In this document: in pieces, positions 29,766 to 37,522 of the stretch
Layout of the letters: each line of letters opens with the position of its first letter
Numbering within the stretch: the first letter of the stretch is position 1
From: Streptomyces monomycini
GTDB lineage: Bacteria > Actinomycetota > Actinomycetes > Streptomycetales > Streptomycetaceae
Direction of reading: 5' to 3'
Length of the DNA stretch: 64,000 bases
Assembly (NCBI RefSeq): GCF_022271435.1
Contig: NZ_JAFIQY010000023.1
Location: 62,001 to 126,000 of the forward strand
The notes under the pieces: model-generated
Seen by the model: only the letters and a program-made list of their open reading frames with translations
What the model was told of the DNA's origin: nothing
Database searches by the model: none
Made by a program: the position numbers and the translations under genes

Positions 29766-30983
29766 TCAGCCGTCCGCCCTTGTAGGGCCGGAACCGGCGT
29801 CGGCGGCCCGGGTGCCGTCCGGCCAGGCCGTCCCGCGGCCTGGCCCGGACGCCGGGTCGCGGCGGTCGGTGAGCGCCGGGACGTCCCAGTCGCGGGCCAC
29901 CTCGACGGTGTCGGCGCCGGGCTGGGCCGGCGGCCGGCGGATCGTGCCGGGGGTGGCGGAGAAGCGCGGGGCCGGTGCGGGCTGGGTGATGCCGCCGTGG
30001 TCGGCGAAGGTGCCACGGGCGGCGAGGTGTGGATGGCTGGGGGCCTCGCGCAGCGAGAGGACCGGCGCCACGCAGGCGTCGGACGCCTCGAAGACGGCCG
30101 TCCACTCCGCACGGGTACGGGTCTTGAAGCGGGCGGCGATGGCGGCCCGCAGGTCCTCCCAGGCGGCCGGGTCGTCGCGGGCGGGCGCCTCGTCCTCGAT
30201 GCCGAGCAGCCGGACGAACTCGCCGTAGAAGCGCTGTTCCAGGGCGCCGACCGCCATGTGGCCGCCGTCGGCGGTCTCGTACGTGCCGTAGAACGGCGCC
30301 GCGCCGTCGAGGAGGTTGGCGCCGCGGCGGTCCTGCCAGCCGCCCGCGGCGAGCATGGCGTGGATCATCGCGGTGAGGTGGGCGGTGCCGTCGACGATGG
30401 CCGCGTCCACGACCTGGCCGCGGCCGCCGTCGGTCTGGGCGTGCCGGAGCGCGGCCAGGACGCCGACGACCAGGTAGAGGGAGCCGCCCGCGTAGTCGCC
30501 GAGCAGGTTGGCGGGGACGGCGGGCGGGCCTCCGGGCGGGCCGATCATGCCGAGCGCGCCGGTGACGGCGATGTAGCCGATGTCGTGTCCGGCGGTCCCG
30601 GCCAGCGGTCCCCGCTGGCCCCAGCCGGTCATCCGGCCGTACACCAGCCGGGGGTTGCGCTCCAGGCAGGCGTCCGGGCCGATGCCGAGGCGCTCGGCGA
30701 CGCCGGGGCGGTACCCCTCGATCAGTACGTCGGCGCGCTCCACGAGGTCCAGCACCTGGCCGGGGCCCGCGGCGGCCTTCAGATCCACCAGCACGGAGCG
30801 TTTGTTGCGGTTGGTGAGGTCGTACGCCGGGTCGATACCGAGGCCGGAACCGCCGGGCCGGTCGACGCGCACCACGTCGGCACCGAGGTCGGCCAGGAGC
30901 ATCGCGGCGAACGGGCCCGGCCCGATGCCGGCCAGCTCCACCACGCGCACCCCGCTCAGCGGGCCGTTCCCTGTCCCTGCCAT
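29766..30983 (-). CDS. CaiB/BaiF family CoA-transferase, alpha-methylacyl-CoA racemase-like
   Basis: A 405-residue family III CoA-transferase fold protein. The N-terminus (LSGVRVVELAGIGPGPFAAMLLADLGADVVRVDRPGG by position 10-46) and NRNKRSVLVDLK are typical of alpha-methylacyl-CoA racemases, as are the catalytic-site His in AGHDIGYIAVTGAL, Asp in NLLGDYAGGS and a Glu in APFYGTYETADG. The racemase inverts 2-methyl-branched acyl-CoA so that beta-oxidation can proceed, as in phytanic acid or steroid side chains. It heads the operon with the acyl-CoA dehydrogenase, thiolase and FadJ genes. AGGGGG lies four bases before the ATG at 30983. CoA-transferase activity is the alternative. Confidence 0.88.
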   Translation of the reverse strand: MAGTGNGPLSGVRVVELAGIGPGPFAAMLLADLGADVVRVDRPGGSGLGIDPAYDLTNRNKRSVLVDLKAAAGPGQVLDLVERADVLIEGYRPGVAERLGIGPDACLERNPRLVYGRMTGWGQRGPLAGTAGHDIGYIAVTGALGMIGPPGGPPAVPANLLGDYAGGSLYLVVGVLAALRHAQTDGGRGQVVDAAIVDGTAHLTAMIHAMLAAGGWQDRRGANLLDGAAPFYGTYETADGGHMAVGALEQRFYGEFVRLLGIEDEAPARDDPAAWEDLRAAIAARFKTRTRAEWTAVFEASDACVAPVLSLREAPSHPHLAARGTFADHGGITQPAPAPRFSATPGTIRRPPAQPGADTVEVARDWDVPALTDRRDPASGPGRGTAWPDGTRAADAGSGPTRADG

Positions 30984-31015
30984 CGGGCCCCCTGAGCTCC
31001 GCAGCACTGTGACAC

Positions 31016-31056
31016 TTCTGATGTAACACTCGCGATGTTAAGAACGTGTTCCACTT
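31016..31056 (-). promoter_or_regulatory. Promoter/operator region of the beta-oxidation operon
   Basis: This AT-richer stretch upstream of the racemase gene contains the exact palindrome GAACGTGTTC (31042-31051). Within AAGAACGTGTTCCA it agrees with the published KstR box TnnAACnnGTTnnA at all conserved positions except the first. GATGTAA/GATGTTA copies lie beside it. Control by a TetR-family lipid regulator is inferred. Confidence 0.5.
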
Positions 31057-31095
31057 TCCACAAGCCCCCACGGCAACGGGCCGGTACGGATAACC

Positions 31096-31141
31096 GCCCT
31101 TGCCGCGCCACGCCGTGGCCGAAGCGTGGCGCGGCAAGGGC
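31096..31141. repeat. Perfect 18-bp inverted repeat
   Basis: GCCCTTGCCGCGCCACGC (31096-31113) is exactly complementary to 31124-31141 with a 10-base loop. The right arm is part of an acetyltransferase-like coding remnant (AWRGKGLA), so the left arm looks like an inverted copy of it, although a terminator hairpin is also possible. Confidence 0.75.
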
Positions 31142-31350
31142 CTCGCCCACGCTCTGGTCGCCGACGTGGAGCGCGCGGCCCGACGCCGACGCGAAGGAGA
31201 AGTCCGGCGCGGCCATCCTGGACGTCACGCTTGAGCCGGAGATGACAGCCTTTTACAACGGACTCGGCTTCACCCTCTCCCCCCGACGGCTTCGCCCCCC
31301 ACACCGGCCGACTTCATCTGCCACAACCCGATCAAGGGCTTCCGCTACTC
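31100..31350 (+). pseudogene. GNAT acetyltransferase remnant (frameshifted)
   Basis: One frame from 31112 reads AVAEAWRGKGLAHALVADVE, the acetyl-CoA-binding RGxGxA motif of GNAT enzymes. A different frame from about 31195 reads ILDVTLEPEMTAFYNGLGF, the usual C-terminal strand and FYxxLGF motif. The N-terminal third is missing. The gene is truncated and frameshifted and should be inactive. Confidence 0.65.
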
Positions 31351-31817
31351 CGTGAAGCCGCTGCGCACCGGCGTCCAGGTGGAGCCCTGCCCACTCCATA
31401 CGGGCCATACGGGCGACAGCTGGTCATTCGCGGCGTCCTGCCCGGCTCTGCAAGCTGAGCAGGCGCCTTGGGCGCCGCCCTGTCGTTGGGCACGGCATCG
31501 CGTGCCTGAACATCCGGCCCCCGCGGATGCACGAGCGGGCCCTGGGCCAATGCGGTCCGGTGTGACTGAGCTTGTCTTTTATCTTCGGGTGTCTTCGGGC
31601 GTAACGCAGAGCGACCACGTCCCCATGGCCTGCCGTCTCAGACCTCGAACGGATCTCGAACTTGGGGCAGGGTTGCCGTGGTCCGCGATGGCCGGGGTGG
31701 TCGTCGCGCGGTCGCGTGCCTGCTCACTGACGATGACCAGTACGACGTGGCTCTGCCTGATCAGCCCCTGCTGCGTGTGGACGGTGACGGGCCAGGCATC
31801 GTTGCCGTTGAACGGTC
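31351..31817. other. Non-coding stretch
   Basis: No convincing gene. Open frames here lack start sites and family signatures, and codon-position bias is weak compared with flanking genes. Probably decayed sequence continuing from the remnants on either side. Confidence 0.5.
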
Positions 31818-32230
31818 ATGATCACGAATCGGACCACTGCCGCTCTTGGACGCCTCTCTCTCGCCCTGGGGGAGGTCTTGCCGCCGCAGCACCGGCCTCG
31901 GCCGGAAGCATCGGAGACTTCCTCTCCCCGGCCTTCGCCACCAACTGGACCAAGCACCACACCGGAGCCCGCCCGAGTGGAGCCACCACACAAGGCACCG
32001 GCGCCGCCAACGGAAACCACGCCGTCCTGCCGCTCGGCAGCGCACTCAACCAGTGCGCGGCGCCGACCTCAATCCACGCGCCGCCACCGAGCCTGTCGTC
32101 TGGATCACCACCAGCGTCCCCATCGGGAGCCCCAACACATCGTGCGGCCACGGGATTCTTCCCTTGGGGGCAACGGTTCCCGTGGTGCGGTTCCCGTTCC
32201 AGACCATGGAGGCCACCGTCGGGCACCCAC
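31818..32230 (+). pseudogene. Remnant of a small secreted protein gene
   Basis: A start-like ATG at 31818 opens one frame, but the recognisable product is in a second frame: GGGLAAAAPASAGSIGDFLS, a signal-peptide end, then SPAFATNWTKHHTGA, GTGAANGNHAVLPLG and SALNQC. It continues in a third frame as GADLNPRAATEPVVWITT. This looks like one of the short exported Streptomyces proteins with IGD-LSPAF and GSALNQCGGAD motifs, broken by at least two frameshifts. The parent family is recalled only from general pattern, so the name is left open. Confidence 0.5.
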
Positions 32231-32412
32231 CACGGGGCAGGGAGCTGTCCAGGGTCGTTGGGTACGGGCGGCATCGCTCCACGATGGCGCGCACCTTGCA
32301 GCCTCTCCCCCACTACGTGCCGGGTAGAGCCGGTCAGTGAGCCGCTTCCAGGTCCGGCAGGGCGTGCTCTCAGCTCAGGCACCGCGGAACAAGCTGTGGG
32401 CCGTGCACCGGT

Positions 32413-32946
32413 TCATGCCGCGAACTCGGTCAGATCGATGGTGTGAACGCGCAGCGGACGGCCGTGGACCGGATGCGCCGTTTCGCGTTCCAGCTCCATG
32501 CCGAGCTTGCGCACGATGTTCTCGGAGGCCTGGTCACCCTCCTGGCTGATGCTGATGACACGGTCGAGGCCACGGTCCTGGAGCGCGAACTCCAGCGTGG
32601 CGTGGGCGGCTTCGGACGCGTACCCCTGGCCCCAGAACTGCGGTCCGAGCCGCCAGCTGATCGCCACGGCGGGCAGCACCTGCGGCAGGAACTCGGGCAC
32701 GGACAGACCCGTACAGCCGGCCAGCTCACCCGAGGCCAGCAGCTCGACGGCGAAGAGCCCGAAGCCCTCCTCGTCCCACTCCTCCTCCCAGCGCTCGATG
32801 GCCTCAGCCGTGTCGTCCAGATCGCGCACCGAGCCGTCATCGATCCAGCGCATGACCCGCGGGTCCGCGTTGATGTCCGCCATGGGCGCGAGGTCGTCGT
32901 CGTGCCACCGACGGAGCAGAAGGCGGGGAGTACGAATCTCGATCAT
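32413..32946 (-). CDS. GNAT N-acetyltransferase (RimJ/RimL type)
   Basis: A 177-residue GNAT protein beginning MIEIRTPRLLLRRWHDDDLAPM, the usual start of RimJ/RimL-type acetyltransferases. The acetyl-CoA-binding region is LGPQFWGQGYASEAAHATLEFAL, with the later VISISQEGDQASENIVRKLGM as the characteristic N-x-x-S-x-x-V-x-x-K-L-G pattern (here QASENIVRKLG). It acetylates an amino group of an unknown protein or small molecule. It lies alone at the edge of the decayed region. Confidence 0.85.
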   Translation of the reverse strand: MIEIRTPRLLLRRWHDDDLAPMADINADPRVMRWIDDGSVRDLDDTAEAIERWEEEWDEEGFGLFAVELLASGELAGCTGLSVPEFLPQVLPAVAISWRLGPQFWGQGYASEAAHATLEFALQDRGLDRVISISQEGDQASENIVRKLGMELERETAHPVHGRPLRVHTIDLTEFAA

Positions 32947-33477
32947 GGCAGCATCCTGCCGAAGTCCAGCACCTCACCGGTAATCGACGCTCCACTCCAC
33001 CACCACCGGCCGGCATCCGGGCACGCCCGTGCGAGCCGCCAGCCCGGGAGATTCCTGCTCGTCGAATGCGCAGGTCAGTGGCGTGCCTGAGGCGGTGTGC
33101 CGGGGGTTTGGCGCGCAGCGGGCCGCCCTTAGCCCTCAGCCACCCGGTCGCGGGCAGCGGCGCTTTCACCGTCGGCGGCCTGGTCCTCGTGCACGCACGC
33201 CCCCACAGGCCTTCACGCGTCACCTCACCAGCGGCGCGCTCCCCCATTGGGACCGGCGATGGACCCGTACACGGATATGGACCGCCGCACCATCGCCACC
33301 ACCCCTTCCCGCGCCGGACCGGCCGTCCGCCGTCCGCCGTCCGCCGGACACCGTGCGACCGTCCGCCGGTCACCGGTCACCGGTCACCGGTCGCCGCTCG
33401 CCGCTCGCCATGAGAACCACGCTAGCGGCGACCACTGACAACGGCCCGTAAGCCGATCACGGAGGGACAATGGCCGA
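32947..33477. other. Intergenic region with short repeats
   Basis: No supported gene in 530 bp. From 33318 to 33412 it holds short direct repeats: GTCCGCC units, three consecutive GGTCACC units and two CGCTCGC units. The 60 bp before the MgtC gene (GACAACGGCCCGTAAGCCGATCACGGAGGGACA by position) probably carry its ribosome site, with GGAGG about 9 bases from the ATG. Confidence 0.5.
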
Positions 33478-34215
33478 ATGCCTCACACGCACCTCGCATC
33501 CCCGTTGTTCGACGTCAGCCATGGTCAGGGCCTCCGCCAGTTCGCCGAACTGGCGCTGGCGCTGGTCCTGTCCTCCCTCATCGGGCTGGAGCGGCAGGTC
33601 CAGCAGAAGAGCGCGGGGCTGCGCACCCACACCCTCGTCGGCGTGGGCAGCGCGCTCTTCATGGAGGTGTCGGTCCACGGCTTCTACGCGCTGCTGGGCA
33701 CGGACGGCGTCACGCTGGACCCGTCCCGGGTGGCCGCGCAGATCGTCTCGGGCATCGGCTTCATCGGCGGCGGCCTGATCTTCGTCAAGAAGGACGCGGT
33801 ACGGGGCCTGACGACCGCCGCGACGATCTGGCTGACCTGCGCCATCGGCATGGCCTGCGGCGGCGGCCTGCCCCTGCTGGCCCTGGGCGCGACCCTGGTC
33901 CACTTCCTCGTCGTCCGCGGGTTCCCGAAGCTGTTCTCGGGGCGGCGGCGTGCGCCGTTCATCGAGCGCGTCGAACTGCGCCTGAGCTACCGTGCCCAGC
34001 ACGGCCTGCTGGGCCGGATGCTGGAGATGTGCACCAGCAGCGGCTTCCAGGTGACCGACGTCCAGGTGGAGACGGGCTCGGACGACCAGGTGCCGGCCGA
34101 GGTGCTGCTCCGGCTGGAGGGCCCGGGCTCGGCGCACCCGCTCGTGGAACAGCTGACGGAGCTGGACGGCGTGCGCGGGGTCTCCCTGGGGCGGGAGTCG
34201 GACCGTACGGAGTGA
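33478..34215 (+). CDS. MgtC/SapB family membrane protein
   Basis: A 245-residue protein with the MgtC core: four to five N-terminal helices containing LSSLIGLERQVQQKSAGLRTHTLVGVGSALFM and the signature QIVSGIGFIGGGLIF, then LTTAATIWLTCAIGMACG. The C-terminal 90 residues form a soluble ACT-like domain (VELRLSYRAQHGLLGRMLEM...LTELDGVRGVSLGRES). MgtC proteins are linked to magnesium limitation and regulation of P-type ATPases or ATP synthase in other bacteria; the exact job here is inferred from family only. Confidence 0.9.
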   Translation: MPHTHLASPLFDVSHGQGLRQFAELALALVLSSLIGLERQVQQKSAGLRTHTLVGVGSALFMEVSVHGFYALLGTDGVTLDPSRVAAQIVSGIGFIGGGLIFVKKDAVRGLTTAATIWLTCAIGMACGGGLPLLALGATLVHFLVVRGFPKLFSGRRRAPFIERVELRLSYRAQHGLLGRMLEMCTSSGFQVTDVQVETGSDDQVPAEVLLRLEGPGSAHPLVEQLTELDGVRGVSLGRESDRTE

Positions 34216-34254
34216 CAATCGGGAACAAGTGGACAAGCAACAGGGGGCGGCACG

Positions 34255-34686
34255 GTGAGCACGGTCTGGCAGGACACCGACCCGGGGGTGCTTCGGCTGC
34301 CCTCCGGCCGCACGGTCCGGGGCCGCGGCCTGCGCCGCTCGGTACCGCCGGGCCCGACACCGGACTTCGCCGTGTACCTGCTCGGCAAGGAGCCGCCCGA
34401 GGTTCCCTGGGAGGCGCGCTGGCTGCGCTGGCCCGATTTCCGGCTGCCGGGCGACCGTGCCCGGGCACGTGAACTCTTCGGCGAGGTCTGGGAACGCGCG
34501 GAGACGGAACGCGTCGAGGTCGCCTGCGGAGGCGGCCGCGGCCGTACCGGCACGGCCCTCGCCTGCATCGCCGTACTGGACGGGGTGCCGGCCGCGCAGG
34601 CGGTGGACTTCGTCCGCGGCTCCTACGACCACCGCGCCGTCGAGACACCCTGGCAGCGGCGCTATGTACGTCACTTCGGGCGCTGA
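34255..34686 (+). CDS. Tyrosine phosphatase-like protein
   Basis: A 143-residue protein with a Cx5R phosphatase loop: Cys91 to Arg97 in VEVACGGGRGRTGTALA, followed by the usual helix. The general-acid loop may be WLRWPDFRLPGD. This fits small actinobacterial protein-tyrosine-phosphatase-family proteins that dephosphorylate Tyr or act on inositol phosphates; the substrate is unknown. The GTG at 34255 follows the MgtC gene by 39 bp on the same strand, so the two may be cotranscribed. Its end overlaps the convergent transporter gene by 16 bp. Confidence 0.8.
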   Translation: MSTVWQDTDPGVLRLPSGRTVRGRGLRRSVPPGPTPDFAVYLLGKEPPEVPWEARWLRWPDFRLPGDRARARELFGEVWERAETERVEVACGGGRGRTGTALACIAVLDGVPAAQAVDFVRGSYDHRAVETPWQRRYVRHFGR

Positions 34687-36194
34687 CGGCCGGACCCACC
34701 CGCCGCATCCACATCCGCACCCGCACCCGCACCCGCCCCGGCCCCGGCCCCGGCGGGCACCAGATGGTCCCCCACCGTGCCGCGGTGCAGCAGGCGCGCG
34801 AGCCGCACCGGTACGTCACCGCCCACCAGGACGATGACCACCAGCGTCAGCCCGAAGGTGAGGACGGCCAGCGCCCGGCCCAGCGACATTCCCTCGGCGA
34901 GCCGGGCGCCGAGCACCGGGGCGACCGCCCCGCCGAGCGCGCCGACGTTGTAGACGAAGCCGAGCGACGCCGCGCGGACCGCGGTCGGGAAGTGCCCGGC
35001 GAGGTACTTGGGCAGGATGCCCGAGATGCCCTGGCTCAGGGCGAGCAGCCCGAAGAGCAGAACCCCCAGGCCGACGAGGCTGTCCTGAACGGCGAACACG
35101 GGGAAGACGAACCCGAGGGAGAGCAGCAGCGTCCCGGCGTACGCCCGGCGGGTGCCGAACCGGTCCCCCGTGAAACCGGCCAGCCAGCAGCCCGCCATCG
35201 TCCCGAAACCGGCGTAGAACATCACGTCCGCGACCTGGGCGGGCGCGTACCCCAGTTCGGTCTTGAGGTAGGTGGGCAGCAGGGCCTGGACGGGCCAGCT
35301 GTAGAGGAACGCGCAGAACACGGTGAACGTCAGGGATACGTACAGCACCCAGCCGCGCCGCCCGCCGAGCTGGCCGGCGAAGGCGGTCAGGCAGAGCGCG
35401 GCGAGCGCCGCGAGCCAGGGGGTGTGTCCCCTCCCGGCCGGGGTGAACACGCAGAAGAGGGCGGCGGACGCGACCGCCGCGAGCAGGACGTTGAGCCGCC
35501 GTCTGGCGCGTCCGGCGAACAGCGGACCGAAGGGGCGGGGACGCGCTCCGGCCGCTCCGACCTCGGCGCTCCAGTCGTCCGCCTCCGGGAGCGATCTGCG
35601 GACCCAGAGCGCCACCAGTACGGGCAGCACCCCGATCCAGAACATCCAGCGCCAGCCCCAGTGGGGCACGACCCACTGGTACAGCTGGGCGGCCAGGACC
35701 GTGCCGCCCGCGTAGCCGGATATGAGGAATCCGGAGGCCCGGTTGCGCAAGGGCGCGGGCCAGCTCTCCAGGACGTACGTGGCACTGGCGCTGTACTCCC
35801 CCGCCATGCCCATGCCGATGATCAGCCGGGCGGCGAACAGGCTGGTGTAGTCCCAGGCGAAGCCGCAGGCGAAGGTTCCGAGGGAGTACAGGAGGATGCT
35901 GGCGATCATCGCGGCCTTGCGCCCGTACCGGTCGCCCGCCGCGCCGAGGAGCGCCCCGCCGAGCCAGCGGGTGATGAACGCGCCGGAGACCAGGGAGGCC
36001 GCACCGGCCGTGCTCAGTCCGAACGTGTCGGCGATCTCGGTCAGTACCAGGGTGATCAGGACGAAATCGAAGCCGTCCAGGAGGTAGCCCACCCAGGCCG
36101 CCAGCATCGCCTTCCACTGGCGGGGCGTCACCTGCCGGTACCAGGGCGGGCGCCGCGCCCGGCGCCGGGGGCCCTTCGCGGGGCGCGCCCTCAC
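34671..36194 (-). CDS. MFS transporter, sialic acid/organic acid symporter type
   Basis: A 507-residue major facilitator transporter resembling NanT and other sialate:proton symporters: WVGYLLDGFDFVLITLVLTEIADTFGLS in helix 1 and GDRYGRKAAMIASI (motif A), then a family-typical insertion with extra helices in the middle. The GTG at 36194 overlaps the stop of the NanA-like gene by four bases (GTGA), which indicates translational coupling, so the carrier probably imports the substrate of that lyase/synthase. The C-terminus ends in a repeated Gly-Ala run encoded by a hexanucleotide repeat (34705-34755). Sialic acid is a plausible but unproven substrate; other 2-keto acids or aromatic acids are alternatives. 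Confidence 0.83.
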   Translation of the reverse strand: MRARPAKGPRRRARRPPWYRQVTPRQWKAMLAAWVGYLLDGFDFVLITLVLTEIADTFGLSTAGAASLVSGAFITRWLGGALLGAAGDRYGRKAAMIASILLYSLGTFACGFAWDYTSLFAARLIIGMGMAGEYSASATYVLESWPAPLRNRASGFLISGYAGGTVLAAQLYQWVVPHWGWRWMFWIGVLPVLVALWVRRSLPEADDWSAEVGAAGARPRPFGPLFAGRARRRLNVLLAAVASAALFCVFTPAGRGHTPWLAALAALCLTAFAGQLGGRRGWVLYVSLTFTVFCAFLYSWPVQALLPTYLKTELGYAPAQVADVMFYAGFGTMAGCWLAGFTGDRFGTRRAYAGTLLLSLGFVFPVFAVQDSLVGLGVLLFGLLALSQGISGILPKYLAGHFPTAVRAASLGFVYNVGALGGAVAPVLGARLAEGMSLGRALAVLTFGLTLVVIVLVGGDVPVRLARLLHRGTVGDHLVPAGAGAGAGAGAGADVDAAGGSGRQRPK

Positions 36195-37156
36195 AGCAGT
36201 CCGGCTTCTTCCAGGCACCGCCGGACCCTGCCGACGGCGGCCTCGTCCAGCGGGAGCTGGGGCGGCGCGGTGGCCGGACAGTCGATCACGCCCTGGAGGT
36301 GCAGGGCCGCTTTGAAGGCGCCCAGGGCGGAGGAGTTGCGGCCCATCGCCGCCGGGTCGCCCGCGTCGGTGAGGGCGAAGAGGGCGGCGAGCCGGTCCTG
36401 TTCGGCGGCGGCCTCGCGCCAGCGGCCCGCCGCGGCGTGCTCGTGGAGTCGTACGTAGCCGTGCGGATCGACGTTGCCGAGGCCGGGGACGACGCCGTGG
36501 GCGCCCGCCAGCAGGGCGCCGTCCACGGTCAGCTCGGACCCGGTGAGTACGGAGAAGTCCGGCACCTGGGTGCGGACGCGCACCAGGAGGCGTCGCAGCG
36601 CCCCGTCCTCGCCGCTGCTGTCCTTCAGACCGGCCAGCACGCCGTCCCGGGCGAGCGTGACCACGGTGTCGGCAGACAGTTTGGTGTGCACGGCCATCGG
36701 GATGTCGTACGCGAACAACGGCAGGTCGGCGCCGTCCCGTACCCGGGTGAAGTGGTCGGCGATCTCGGCGGGGTGGGTGCGGGTGTAGAACGGCGCGGTG
36801 GCCACGATCGCGTCGGCGCCCAGGCTCCGGGCGGCGCGGGCGTGTTCCAGGACCCGGGCGGTCGTCATGTCGATGGCCCCGGCCAGTACGGGCAGCCGTC
36901 CCCCGGCCGCCTCGGCCACCGTCTCGATGACGGTGCGGCGCTGCGCGTCGGTCAAGAAGGCGGCCTCGCCGCTGGAACCGAGGACGAACAGCCCGCTCAC
37001 CCCGGCACCGGCCAGCCGGGTGGCGAGCGCGGCCAGCGAACGGGTGTCGACCCGGCCGTCCGGGGTCAGCGGGGTGCACAGCGGCGGGACGACGCCGGTG
37101 AGCGGTGCGCGGAGCTGCGCGGGACGGGGCGCGGGGGGCTGCGCGGGAGGGAGCAT
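36191..37156 (-). CDS. DapA/NanA family lyase or synthase
   Basis: A 321-residue TIM-barrel class I aldolase-type protein. GSSGE (residues 60-64) replaces the GTTGE of dihydrodipicolinate synthase, Tyr150 (FAYDIP) is the proton relay, and Lys178 (AGLKDSSG) forms the Schiff base. Its coupling with a NanT-like carrier points to N-acetylneuraminate lyase-like breakdown of an imported keto-acid sugar rather than to lysine biosynthesis. No kinase or epimerase for sialic acid is nearby, so the substrate remains open. The ATG at 37156 is followed upstream by a 19-bp tandem repeat in the promoter region. Confidence 0.85.
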   Translation of the reverse strand: MLPPAQPPAPRPAQLRAPLTGVVPPLCTPLTPDGRVDTRSLAALATRLAGAGVSGLFVLGSSGEAAFLTDAQRRTVIETVAEAAGGRLPVLAGAIDMTTARVLEHARAARSLGADAIVATAPFYTRTHPAEIADHFTRVRDGADLPLFAYDIPMAVHTKLSADTVVTLARDGVLAGLKDSSGEDGALRRLLVRVRTQVPDFSVLTGSELTVDGALLAGAHGVVPGLGNVDPHGYVRLHEHAAAGRWREAAAEQDRLAALFALTDAGDPAAMGRNSSALGAFKAALHLQGVIDCPATAPPQLPLDEAAVGRVRRCLEEAGLL

Positions 37157-37522
37157 CGGTGACCAGCTTTCTGCTCGTGCCGCGTGCCGTGCGGGGGTCG
37201 GCGCGGCCTGGCCGGCACACGTCGCGACCCGTCAGACCGTCGCGGCCGGTCGGGACCGTCGCGGCCGGTCGGGACCGTGACGGCCGATCGGGACCGCCAC
37301 GGCCGATCGGGACCGTCACGGCCGGCCGCCCGGCCGCCCGGCCAGGAACATTCCAGACATCGGACGTCCCATGTTGGCGGACGTGCGGGTGAATGTGGAC
37401 CAGCCGCCCTGGCGTGTCAAGACCGCCTGCGCAGGGCCCCTCGTTGACGGGAGACCGGCCGCTGCCTAGCGTGGCGCCGCACCGGCCGGCGCCACGGCCG
37501 GGGGACCGATGCGGAGGCATGC
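37157..37522. repeat. Intergenic region with 19-bp tandem repeat (37238-37329)
   Basis: Copies at 37238, 37257, 37276 and 37295 of a 19-mer (CGTCGCGGCCGGTCGGGAC and variants) plus a partial fifth lie between divergent genes. The first two copies are identical. Downstream, 37348-37395 is less GC-rich and likely holds the promoter of the NanA-like gene. Confidence 0.85.

Noticed and set aside
31818..32230. Intact chaplin or rodlin gene
   Set aside because: A signal peptide-like end and hydrophobic segments exist, but they are spread over three frames and the chaplin motifs are not present.
32947..33477. Small genes in the intergenic region before MgtC
   Set aside because: Several open frames exist on both strands, but none has a ribosome site, codon bias or recognisable motif.
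37238..37329. CRISPR-like array
   Set aside because: The 19-bp units are contiguous with no spacers, and no cas genes are near. It is a plain tandem repeat.
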